From: Trichoplax adhaerens | Taxonomy: Eukaryota; Placozoa; Uniplacotomia; Trichoplacea; Trichoplacidae | DNA length: 64,000 nucleotides | Assembly: GCF_000150275.1 (NCBI RefSeq) | Contig: NW_002060945.1 | Coordinates: 1,554,199-1,618,198 of the forward strand | Direction of reading: 5' to 3' | In this document: one piece after another, positions 38,835 through 50,602 of the stretch | How the letters are laid out: each line of letters starts with the position of its first letter | Position numbering within the stretch: position 1 is the stretch's first letter | The notes under the pieces: model-generated | What the model saw: the letters and a program-made list of their open reading frames with translations, nothing else | Database searches by the model: none | Told to the model about the DNA's origin: nothing | Position numbers and translations under genes: made by a program

Positions 38835-41800
38835 ATGGCTTCTAGAGGGCAACCTCAACGTCCTAATGGTAGTGGACAATCTAAAATATGCCAATTCAAG
38901 TTGGTTTTATTAGGTAATTCATTTTTCTACGCGAAAGCGCTATTGTACCAAGAGGAGTTTTTTAAACGTGATATATAAATCCTAAAATCTACTATAAACA
39001 CACAGTATGTCAATAGCCGACGACAATCGTGTCTTTCGCAATATCGGAAGACGATACTCGATAAGTGAAATCTTCTTATCATCATACGAGTTGGAAGATT
39101 GCCTTCCTTTATGCGTAGCTTGATGCTTCCGCATTTGGATAGTACTCCCCCATTAAACTTCACGCTGATCGACAGAATGATGAACCATTTTCCCCATCAT
39201 ACTCATAACGTCCACTGCATATTGCAATCGTACCTTCATATTCATACGAATAATAACCAGCATAAATTTCGAAAGCATGCAACTGTCTGAATCGTATTAA
39301 TTCTATGCTTTCGTTATTTAATCATAATCAAATTTGAATATATTCTAGTCTAAGTGATGAATGAATATTTTACCACTACTATACTTTATTATCAGACGTA
39401 TGCAGTTCGAACTTGGAATACGTCTTCAACCTTAGTTCTATCGTGATGATCATAACTGTTATTTTAGTATGTTGTTTTATGTAAGTTCACGTGCGATATA
39501 GAGACTCTAGACTTTAGAGTGAAAGTTACGTTCCCATAGTGTTTAACGCTAGCATTTTTTATGACGTCACACTTAAAATTAAAACTGAAGACAACATTGA
39601 CTAGAGTATTGCATACTACAGCATACTACAGAATTGTATGAAAACAGTAAACATCCTGTCTCATCGATCTCAAACAAGCAAGGGGAATGGATCATGATGG
39701 CTGCACAAGATCAATCCTTTTTTAAATTTAATCGTTACTTACATTTACTGTACACCCATTTGGATGGTAAATTAAAAGATGTAATTGCTAGAAAAAGAAT
39801 TTTTCGCACTTTTTCTATCGGTGTACACATTACTATTTACCTTGATAAATAGCAAAAAGAAACTATTTCAGCATTGATTTTCCTCTTTTGCTTACTTGAT
39901 AATTTGTAAAATTTTAAATTTTATAAATTTATCCTATGTGAATTATAATATGTATAAATATTGCGAATTCTATCGGCCGAAATATCAGATGCCTCAGTAG
40001 CATGGGTGATATAAAAATTCGAATTATAAAGGTTCTGAATTTTATGAGTTTATCAAAGATAAATTATATTATCTTAAGCACGTATATTGCTCACTCGCAT
40101 AAGCTGGCCGGTAGTAAAATGTCATAAGGTACATGTTCTACTACTGTAGAATCAATTAAAAGTGACACTGAGAGTGGTTACATTTGTCTGATCATATTAT
40201 TCCAATTCGTATATTCTGCGATCTCAGCAATATAATTTCAATTTATTCTGCTAAAATTGTATAGGTGTGTCTACATGGCTTATAATGGCTATAATTTTTA
40301 AATAAACAGATAAATATTATATCTAGTGAAAGCTGCGTACAGTAATCGATTGGTCCTTAACGCATTGCATTCTTAGCAAAGACGAAAACATAAACTACTT
40401 GCAATTTTTATGCAGTGCGTGATCGTATTACGTAATATAAACCCGCTTAGAAGATATCTGTAGTTGAACTTAGAACGTTCTTATACAATACTTTAACTAT
40501 ATTTGGGGTTGCCCTCAAAACCTGTATTACTCATGGTCGGAATTACGTTCAATCGATTTAAATCACTCGCGGTAGACTTTTTATACGTATACAGGATATA
40601 AATTACACTATCGACAAGATTCTCTCGATAATGATTAAAATTAAAAATAACGTATAATAATCATTAACGGTTTATCCAAGTTTGATCCTGTAGCGTAATT
40701 TTATATACATGTATACAAGGGAATGAATTAATTTATGCGAGTTATGGTCGTTAAATTTACGCTATTACAAAATATGCGAATTCGAATACTTCAAATTGCC
40801 ATATAAGAAATATAAGCGGCGAAATTAACATAATATTGTGTATTTGATAGGTGAATCTGCTGTTGGCAAATCAAGCTTAGTCTTGCGATTTGTTAAAGGT
40901 CAATTCCAGGAATATCAAGAAAGTACTATAGGAGGTAAGAAAAGTTCTTCCATTTGGAGAAATTACACTATCCATGACACAAAGATGAAACTGATTTAAT
41001 TACTCAATTTAATCGAAAACATTACGTACTAAAATAATTCTACACTACTGAAAATATGTTAGACTAATGGTTGAAGTGTATAAACAATTTTAATCATAAC
41101 ATTAATGATATGATTATTACTTCTATATAGCTGCCTTCCTTACGCAGACGGTTTGTTTAGACGATGTTACTGTCAAATTTGAAATTTGGGATACAGCTGG
41201 ACAAGAAAATATCTTTTTGATACTTCCATGTTGCGATTCTGTTCTCTTAATTTATATCTACAATTATGAATAGATCAACTTTATAATTCAATTCCTTGAC
41301 AGCATTTTGTCGATATTTACGATATCATAGCTTGGCCCCTATGTACTATCGTGGAGCTCAGACTGCAATTGTTGTATATGATATATCCAACGCGGTAATA
41401 TATATAAAGCAATAGCGACACCATCGAATTTGAATACTAATAATTATTCCTATCCCAATCCATTGTAGGAATCATTTCAACGTGCAAAAGCATGGGTTAA
41501 GGAATTACAACGTCAAGCTAGCCCTAACATCGTAATCGCATTAGCTGGTAACAAGGCAGATTTGGCTAATAAAAGGATGGTTGATGCTGATGTAAGAGTT
41601 AAAATCAATAATCATAAATATTATGATTCAGTTTTCACGCTAAATATTATATCTACTGTATGATTAACCATAGGAGGCACAGGTTTACGCTGAAGAAAAT
41701 GGGCTATTGTTTATGGAAACCTCCGCTAAAACTGCTATGAATGTAAACGAAATATTTTTAGCTATCGGTAAGGACTACGTACTGAAAACCTCAACTAAGT

Positions 41801-41952
41801 GATCAAGTAATAATTTACAATCTTCTTTTTAAGCCAAAAAATTACCAAAATCTGAGCAAGGTGGTGGTGGCGCTGCTACTCAAGGTGGTGCGCGTGTTGT
41901 AGATATTAACAAACCTGCAAATAATTCTGGAGGAGGTGGTTGTTGTAAATAA
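38835..41952 (+). CDS. RAB5: Ras-related GTPase Rab5
   Basis: Rab5 governs early endosome fusion and endocytosis on the cytosolic face of endosomes. Seven exons: 38835-38913, 40851-40934, 41131-41208, 41321-41394, 41469-41591, 41674-41767, 41834-41952; 216 aa (human 215). The nucleotide-binding motifs are complete: G1 GESAVGKSS, switch I YQESTIGAAF, G3 WDTAGQE, Rab motif [15 protein letters not shown]4 NKAD and G5 ETSAK. The hypervariable tail ends GGGGCCK, giving the two adjacent cysteines for geranylgeranylation. Ser in GESAVGK is the Rab5 signature position. Intron 3 is of the minor-spliceosome AT-AC class. Intron 1 is 1.9 kb and contains an open frame of 72 codons (39634-39852) of unknown meaning. 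The gene copy (A, B or C in vertebrates) predates that split and cannot be specified. Confidence 0.97.
41209..41320 (+). other. U12-type AT-AC intron in RAB5
   Basis: The intron begins ATATCTTTTT (U12 AT-AC donor consensus ATATCCTTTT) and ends TTTAC. No GT or GC donor with AG acceptor can restore the conserved GQE-RYHSLAP sequence. Joining A at 41208 to GATATC at 41321 does so exactly. A perfect U12 branch-point word TTCCTTGAC lies at 41292-41300. The branch A is about 21 bases from the acceptor, slightly farther than usual. Confidence 0.9.
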
Positions 41953-43268
41953 GTTATCAATGACGAAAGTACAAGGCTATCTATAGGGAGAGTAGATTGA
42001 CGATAAATTTATTTCATATGGACAGTTTGCCTTATGCTGTATAATTTTCTTTCTTCGAGTCTCGGTTTCATGTAGCGAATGGATAGCTATATACCTATTC
42101 CTGCGGATATTATAGTAAATCTACGGTGTTAGTGATAAAATAGGCAACCTAAAATTCGTATGCGTGCTTCACTTGAATGTATGGTTCTTCAATAACTAAT
42201 TAATTATATTAGATACTATAATAATACTGGAAGTGATGTTATAAACGGATTTTGCTATCTTACTACTAATTAAAGTAAACAGTCACACATACTATAAAAA
42301 TTGTAACAGGTAAGATCATACTTGTGCTATAGTTGTAAGTCCTACTGTTCAATATCAAATACCTATTGTAGTCATTACTAAAATTAAAATTTATAGTAGC
42401 GCTACCTTGACCTATTCTACGCATTTCATTACAATTAATATACTGTATGACTATCTTAATAGCTGTCTAATATGAAAGTGTATTACCCAATGTTGTTATT
42501 GGGCTTCTTAATTGTATATCGAAATTAAAGTTACATTTTTTTAATTGTCATTCAAATGTAAGTGTTGCCAAGAATCTTTCTACTGCCGTAAAAATTCAGT
42601 ATATTGTAACTGTCTCAATGTAATGATTGGTAATCTGATTAAGATACTGAGGAAATAAAATTGAATACCAAAAATTGGTACGTCACCCGTACTACTTATA
42701 AAAATAGTATACTTAACGTTAGGACAACAATATCAGATTCATAAATGGTGTTAGTATTTTATTTAATACTCGTTTGACCTTCATTGATCTAGCTCCTGAT
42801 GTACAGTAAATTAGATTCAGCTCGGAAAGAGTTGATAGTAACAATTTTAAATATGCCCGTAAATTAATATTGTACAGCGTAATTTTACTCTACTGTATAT
42901 CATGAAATAATATCCAATCGAAAAGTCTGGCCAGCGAGTCTTTAAGATTTGCTGACTTGTTAGATGTTATAATGATACGATAATAGATCCACAATAACGC
43001 ATTAACTGCATAGATGCATAGAGTTGCTATATCGATAGTAGCAAACAGCCCGCCTCAAACTACCGTATCATTGCCCATTATACAGTACAGAAGAAAGAAG
43101 GCATATGTAACTATACGATACATGCGCCCATGTATTCGCTAAATTGACATTACAATACTCAAATGTCGTTAAACATATCGTATTTACAGGAGTAGTTCAT
43201 GGCATTTAGTGATTCGCGTAATTACATAATTTCTTCATGTTGAATCGTATGCATAAAAATTGTTACTG
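41953..43268. other. RAB5/RWDD2 convergent intergenic region
   Basis: A 1.3 kb spacer between convergent genes. Nothing was recognised apart from AT-rich sequence expected to include both 3' UTRs. Confidence 0.5.
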
Positions 43269-44494
43269 CTATTTACCATCAACACCAAATATTATCTGAA
43301 ACATTTCACCTAAATCATGATCTTGTAAATATTGAGAAAATTGTCCCAAATCCATATGATAATTACGACCTCCATGAACACTAAAAGCTACTTCTTCAAA
43401 AGATGTAAACTTTCGCTGTAAAGTATAGCTATCTTCACGATGCCTTGAAGTAATTCTTTTCCAATTCAGCCGTCGCAACCTAGCGAAATAATCCGATACA
43501 GCTTTTTCGTCGCCTTCAACACACAAAACGCCTGGCTTTCCGGGGAGACAAAACCCTATGTAAATTGAATACGATTAACTTCAGCTAGTGGCTGTGATTT
43601 CAAAGACTGGATCTTATGAGAATTACTATATAAAATACAACTATAATCCAAATTCATATTATTTGTCCTCCAAAATGACAGCGCCTACAGTATGTTTTAT
43701 CTAACAGTGCAAGCGTTGTATATGAGCTCGATCAATTTAGACTAATAAGAAATCGAATAAGCAAAGGATCTACAATGACTGCTACAGACTTGCAGTATCA
43801 TGGTAGTATCGCTACACGTCAATACTCAGATCATAAAGACAACTGAAACGCAGTTAATGCACGTACTAATACAATTTTATATGAATTAGTAAATAAATTA
43901 TTTTTATTTACCAGTAAGATTTAGCTCCTCTGCCCATTCAACTATGACTTTACGCTTGGTTTTGCTGTAAATATGATGCATATACAATAATAATCGGCTT
44001 AATTTGTTATCGCTTTCCGCTGAGATGGGTTCTTTTGGCAATGTTTTACTTGTACAGGCTGCACTATGGCTGATATAATTTGATAAATTTTCCTGTATCC
44101 ACTGCAAAGTAGGTACAATGCATAATTCGCCAAGACCAATCAATTCATCAACATGTTCTCTTAACTTCGTATTAAGATCCTTTTGTTCATCTCTTTGTAG
44201 TATATCACATCTGACGAATACTTCCGGTGTAACACTCGGATACTCATGTGGAAAATTGCAATACAGTTCAATTAAAATTGGATCCTCAGTATCCAGACTG
44301 GCATCTTGCTCAATCCAGTTGATTTTAACAGTGAAAGCGATATTTACAGGAGCTGGTCCATCGTGATCGAGATAATTACGAACGTCTTGCACAATTAGCG
44401 GATTATCGAGCACGATTGCTCCTTCTTCAGGATACATTGCTTGCAACATTTCCATTTCGGATAATTGTAATTCTAAATTTTGTTCCATCATCAT
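43269..44494 (-). CDS. RWDD2: RWD domain-containing protein 2
   Basis: Two exons on the minus strand, 43912-44494 and 43269-43555, join at ACT-G/GG to give 289 aa (human RWDD2A 292, RWDD2B 319). The RWD domain at about 7-130 contains LSEMEMLQAMYPEEG, the FPHEYPSVTPEVFVR block with the family's YPxxxP turn, and LCIVPTLQWIQENLSNYI. The C-terminal half (about 175-289) is the RWDD2-specific domain, with VIVEWAEELNLTGF, GKPGVLCVEG, RLRRLNWKRI and HMDLGQFSQYL. The molecular role of the family is poorly known; RWD folds generally mediate protein-protein contacts. Three consecutive ATG codons begin the frame; the first was taken. A GTACTGTAC cluster lies about 170-300 bases upstream of the start. Whether it equals vertebrate A or B cannot be decided here. 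Confidence 0.92.
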
Positions 44495-44654
44495 ATACAG
44501 ACATCAAGAACTGATGACTACGTACTTCCAACTCGTTAGCGAAGTGATTTACTAGACAAAACAGTGAACTAATATGGCTATGCAATCAGTGCAATTAACA
44601 TGGTGAAGATATTTTATGATGGCATCCAATTAGTTACAGTCATCATAGACTACC

Positions 44655-44795
44655 ACTACTACAGTACATGGTGATGGTGTAGTACTGTACAATGTACAGT
44701 ACTCAGGTTTACAGTACCTGATTGTGACATACAGTACAGTACTGTACTGTACGGCACTGTACTGTACTGTACCTACAGTACAGTACACTGTAAGC
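44655..44795. repeat. GTACTGTAC-type palindromic cluster 4
   Basis: Dense GTACTGTAC, ACAGTACAGTACTGTACTG and similar words lie directly upstream of the minus-strand RWDD2 start codon (44494). The position resembles cluster 7 upstream of POLR3C. Confidence 0.75.
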
Positions 44796-44929
44796 AAGAA
44801 CACTACTGTAATAATATCCCACTAAGGCCATGTTTGCGACATATTCCAGTTACCTACAGTATGTAAACTCTTCTCCAAATTTGAATTTTCAATTAACTTG
44901 GAAGCCTACCTTCTTTTAAGCCCAAGATA

Positions 44930-45200
44930 TTATTAGTTTCCTCTATAATTAAGTTTTCAAATGAATTTAAAAGCCTCGCATATTACGCTTGAAATTGTCT
45001 AGGCACAAGATATAGTTTAGCGATTATAATTAAGTTTTCCAATATATTTGCAAGCCTAGCAACTCATACTTGAAATTCGTCTACGAGTATTATATCCCGT
45101 ATAATTTTAATAGACATAATTCGTTTCCTCTAAAATTAAAATTTCCAATGAACAATAAATTAGAAACCTAGCATATTTCGCTTGAAACTGTATAATCCAA
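44930..45200 (+). repeat. approximately 85-100 bp intergenic tandem repeat
   Basis: About three diverged copies share TATAATTAAGTTTTC, a short AAT-rich stretch, AAGCCT(A/C)GCA and TTACGCTTGAAAT-like words. Copies begin near 44942, 45025 and 45128. Individual words (CTTGAAAT, CCTAGC) also occur in the haspin intron 2 array, which hints at a common source but is not proof. Confidence 0.5.
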
Positions 45201-47080
45201 CGTATTATTATTATTTTCACGGAGAATGAATGTTATTAATTTTCGCTGTATTTTTATTTATAACCAATTCATGCTTCGAGATCACTAAGTTAATTTAAAT
45301 GAAAGATGTTACGAATTGACCGCTTCTACTTGAAAAACTACAAACCTACATATAGGGTTCTGAAAAATTGACCCTGATTGGCATGTGTCTAGTTATAGAT
45401 GAAGCTTGAGGCCATTAAGTTGAAGCTTAATGAAATAGAAGAATTGGTGTTACAAATTTCATATTTATGCTTATCAAATGACGAAGCTAAAGGTAAAGCC
45501 CTACGTTAGGCAAAAACTGACCCTAATTGAGAGATAACTAATTGCAGATCAGCTAGAGAGCAGAGATCATATCTTATTATAAAGCAATCAGGAATCAGTC
45601 ATCATTCTACCGTAAAATTTATATACTTATATTCTCGTACTAGTATAGTACGGTAAAAAATCTCTGACAACGTTCGAGAATTTCCTGAAATTATAACAAA
45701 CAATAACTTTCTTCTTCTGCTTTCTATTCACAATCAGTACGCGAATACAATCCAAAGCGGAACTAGTTTATATATAGTTCGTTTATACAAATTCAGAGAG
45801 GATGATTAAAAATGGTGCAAGAGCGACTAATTGCAATACAGGATATTTCTTAAATGCGATCCTTATAATTTTAAATGATATCAGCAAAAAGGAAGGGGCA
45901 TACGAAAATGCGAAGCACAAAGTAGTTCAAGAAAGTAAAAAAAATGGATGTCAGATACCACCACATTTATATTTCAAAAGGCATTAATTCACGGACAATA
46001 CTACAAAAGTAAGTGCTTTGAACTATTTCATGAGGCTAAATTTAGACCATACTTTCAATAACATACTTATATAAACTAAACGATGAGAAAGATTATTTAA
46101 CTGCTACTAGTACTAAGGTAGGCTAACCGCTGAGTAATAGGAAAGTAGCTTTCTATCGGCGCAGAGAAGTAAGTAATTAATGATATGTGTGGATTACTCG
46201 ATCGCGTTAATTTAACTTAAATTGAACAAGATATCCTATTATACGTACAACATCATCATCATTCCCTCTTCCCTTATTGTCACTGTATTGTCGTTATCAT
46301 AATTCAATATCCTAAAATTACAGTACGTGAATGCTTGACACTAGCTGTTATATTCAATGCTGATTTAGTCTTTATGCTCATCAATAAAACTAGATAAGAC
46401 AAGGGCTACATTCAACAATTTATTTTATTAAATGCATGTAAATTACAACTGTTCCTCGTGTAGTTCAGCAACAGCATGATGCCATGACTTTATTTGGAAT
46501 AGAAGAATATCCTAACAGACTATTATGACGTCAAAAAGTTCATTCAGTAACAGGTAGTAGTGCCGGCTCCTGACTGAATATAAATGATCAGTTTTACTTT
46601 GTTATGGAAATGACCAACGATGGAGATAGAGTGTAAGATAATGAGACTATCCGTGATTGACATGAGTCACAAGGTTATAGATGTCCATAATATACGCGTT
46701 TCGTATACGTATATATTGTTAGATTTATTCTTACTCGATCTATTCCATCACCTAGTGTTGTATCATACTTCCTTCTATTCATATATCATGTATTTGTTTT
46801 TATAGAATTAATCGCTTAGTGTTTTAATCTAGTTACCATCGATTAATTTCGTTTACATCATTAGTAGATCATATAAACTTATTGTAAACTAACGTATGAA
46901 TTTTGATATCCATGATGACTGAATCTCATATTAGAAGTATTTCAGTTACTATGGCAGTAAGACTGATGACAGCTGATACTTTAATATAAGATAGATTCGG
47001 TTTATTTCTAAATAAGTAACGTACACATTGACAACTACTTAACGCCAAAATTCAGTACATAATAAGTGACTGAAAAAAAT

Positions 47081-50000
47081 ATGGAGGGTGAATTGTTAAG
47101 TCCATTGCTTCTAGCATCAAAAAACGGCGACGTGCAACAAGTTAAACAACTATTGAGTACTGATCGTGATTTGATTGAACAACGAGATAAGGTTAGTAAG
47201 AAAATCGGTACTCGTTTATGGCTATATTTAATTATCACGTCAACAAAGTAAAGTGCAAGCTAATCGCTATCACTGATTGATGCTTAATCGTCTGCTCTAT
47301 TAACAACATTTACCAATGCAAACAGGAATGATAGACTGTGGTTATACTTACATGTCCAGTCCGATAGTAGTCCTTGTTACTACAAGATATCTTGATTAAA
47401 CTATCAAAAAAATTTAGCTATATATTGAATTTTATTACTAAGAGCTAAAGTTATACATTTGACAAGAGATGATATCTTGCTGGTTCTTAACATCTTCCCC
47501 TTTAATTTAAGTGAGTCATCACTCAGCTTATTTCACAGGAGGACATCACAGAATAATAATGCACTTAAGCGATGTTAAAAATAATGGAAATAAATGACTT
47601 AAAATGCTACCGGATTGATTTAATATTAAAATTAAATGTTAAACTTAATAGATCAACAAATATAACGCCAGTACTATCTTAGAAGAATATGTAGTAAATA
47701 GAAATATACCTTTCTTAATCTATGAAATTTTATCATTGTAAGAGATGTAAGAAATCTTTCTATTGATTTAACTTATTTCTGTATGTAATCTTCATAAAGC
47801 CTTAATTAGTAACATAATTGTCTAATGCCGAGTTGTTTACAATCTAAATGAAAATATTAGACAGATTTGTAATCCGTAATCGTTTTTAAATATGAAATAT
47901 GAAGTCAGTGTTAATCACTCATTTAGTTGTTTTAAACCAGTAAGGCTATACACGTTTATAGATTACTCACAGTTTTATAGACAATGAAAGTTAGCTTAGA
48001 ATAGTCTAGGAGTATATGTTAGCGTTATATTAGCGTCTCTGGACTCTTTATGAAAATAAGCCCCATTGCACGTATCACTCTTTAAATAACAAGTTATAAA
48101 GTGTATTTTAGAGAATTGCAGAAGGCTGAGTCAGAAAATGCCCGTAAATTGAGCTCTCCTTCGAAATAAACAACCCTGTTAACAACAATTTTTACACTGA
48201 TAGCCCAATGAGTCCTATAGTAAATCAATAAAAATTGAAATCTTAAAATGTGACAACTATAATCTCATAACCGCACTCATGTTATTTCTAGGATGGTCGT
48301 ACTGCCCTACATTGGGCAGCTCATAGCGGAAATGTCGAAACAATCCTCGTACTTTATAATTGTGATTGTAAACTGAATCTTACTACCAAGGTACAGCCTT
48401 TTATAAATCTTTAATGTTAACCTAAGTTTTCTGTAATAATAAGTAATGAATAAGTATTATATATACTAGTTTAATGATTAACTCCGTTTTCATTTAATTC
48501 GAAATTACATGGTAACAAATATCATCTACATTTTACTTTCAAATTAATTAGACTGGAATACAGCCATTACATGATGCGTGTTTAGCTGGAAACGTTAAAG
48601 CTGTACAGTTATTAATTGCTCTTGGTGTCGATCTGCAAGCTAAAATTAAGGTAAAGCAACAATTCTATATTGTGAATTACAAATCATTACAGGTTCTTAT
48701 TTTATTGCTCTGCATTTAATCTATAAATTCCATTGTCAGCATGGTTGGACTCCTCTTCTTTGTGCTGCTGGCAATGGATATCTAGATATTGTTCATCTAT
48801 TAATAAGTAGTGGCGTGGACGACGACCTGCAATCTACGGTAGGACGGCAATATGATATCAATTGCTAGAGAGTCGCCGCTTACGTAAAATATTGAATACT
48901 GAAAGCTAATCAGAAATTCCCTTTCCATTAGAAATGTGGTGTAAATGCTTTACATATCGCTGCTTGGACTGGTCAAGACGATATTGTAGAATTATTATTG
49001 AAGCTTGGTTATGATACCTCAATCAAAAGCCAAGTAATAATTTTACGTATAGGCCTTAATAAAATAAGTAATTGTAATTTGCATGCATATTTATTACTAA
49101 CCTATAAAATCATTTTTAACTTTATAGTCTGGTAAGAGCGCACTGGAAATGGCGGAAGAAGAAAATCATGAAGATTGCATAGAATTACTACGCAAACATC
49201 CTACCGAAAAGGTAAGCATTACCGTTCATAACATTAAAGTTTTATTCAGGAGACCCCTATATTGATGCTATTAAGTCCATACTACTATTTGGAATTATTA
49301 CCAGAACGTATTTAAGTATAATTTAGTTCTATCTATTGGAAATATCTTTATGTTTCGATTTCATAGAGTACATTATTTTGTAACATCATCATTCTATATT
49401 GTATTTTTACACTGCTTGAATGAATAATTAAATTTACCTAGTTTAGGTTAATAGATAATTTCTAATTTCGTTAAGTAAACTAAACCGACTATTTCAATTT
49501 CAACTCTACTATGCAATATACTTTACAAAATATTAGATCAGTATTTAACCACATATTTAGTATAATTAATACATAGCATATATACAGATGAATATCTTTG
49601 ATTCGTATCTACGAGTACATGTACGTATGCTCGGTATATTCTATTTCTAGTAATTTAATACGAGATTTTATTAACTTTGATCACATTTAGCATGATGGAG
49701 ATCATTCAGAATTACGAGCCGAAATTAAAAGACTAAAAACAAAATTAAAACGCTGTAAAGAAAAACTAAAACTGACACAATCGAATATGGAGGCAACTAT
49801 AACGAAAGAGAGAGAAAAATACGAAAATGAACTCCTCGATATGAAGAAAAAGCACCGCAATAAGATAAACGATTTGAAAAGTCAAATTCTTCAGTTACAA
49901 CATCAAATATCACTACAGCAGTCTTTGTATGATTCTCCAGCACTGAAGCGAAGCTCGTGGACTGGTACTGAAGCAAATATCTCAAATCAAGCCGAAATAC

Positions 50001-50602
50001 CACTAACTGTTGCCAGTACTCCAGCAAGTCCAACTGGTACATCACTGCGTCGACACCTATCTACACCACATGCAGATAGAATGAAATTCTTTTCACGAGA
50101 ACGTAAGTAAATTCATAGTGATTACTACCTCACTGTTAACTTATAATATGAAATCATGTACACTTAGCCAAGATTGTCTAAGTGCTTATACTATACAGTA
50201 CAATATTTGTTGTGTATACTAGTTTAATTAAACACATCTATGTAATATTATAATATAGGAGAGATGCAAAATTCTTACGAATCTTCCAATGATGAATCCG
50301 CAATACATGATATGTCTCCTATTAGACAAATGGCTAATTCAAAACAACGACCGTCTTTGACACAATTGCACATGGAATCATTATTGAATCCTGACTCTAT
50401 GGCTTATCTTCGCAAAGTTACTTTGAGAAATGGAAATAAAAACGGCTCTACAAGTCCGATGGGCTACAAGGTGGACAAAAGTCCTAAATTAGAATCAATT
50501 CTGAATGCTAACTCTCCATCCTTGCCCACGAAGCCCACACAAAATAAAATATTACCCCACATTTCGCATGAAGAAAATTCATCTCGAGATGACGACTTTT
50601 AG
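47081..50602 (+). CDS. Ankyrin-repeat and coiled-coil protein
   Basis: Eight exons: 47081-47191, 48292-48390, 48552-48650, 48740-48838, 48932-49033, 49128-49211, 49691-50102, 50259-50602; 449 aa. The N-terminal third is a stack of ankyrin repeats: an N-cap (LLLASKNGDVQQVKQLL), four full repeats at about 38-70, 71-103, 104-136 and 137-170 (with DGRTALHWAAHSGN, TGIQPLHDACLAGN, HGWTPLLCAAGNGY and CGVNALHIAAWTGQ), and a capping repeat (SGKSALEMAEEENHEDC). A Lys/Glu-rich coiled coil follows at about 205-255. The rest is Ser/Pro/Thr-rich and probably disordered. Repeat exons are 99-102 bases, phase 0, one repeat each. No catalytic domain, signal peptide or membrane segment is seen. It may be an adaptor protein; I cannot assign a named orthologue. 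An ACTG-rich GTG lies 15 bases before the ATG in frame but is not the likely start. Confidence 0.88.

Larger units (their letters stand above)
44495..47080. other. RWDD2/ankyrin divergent intergenic region
   Basis: This 2.6 kb spacer should hold both promoters. It contains palindromic cluster 4 and a tandem repeat at 44930-45200, listed separately. A 61-codon frame at 45802-45987 is unrecognisable. No RNA gene was seen. Confidence 0.5.
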
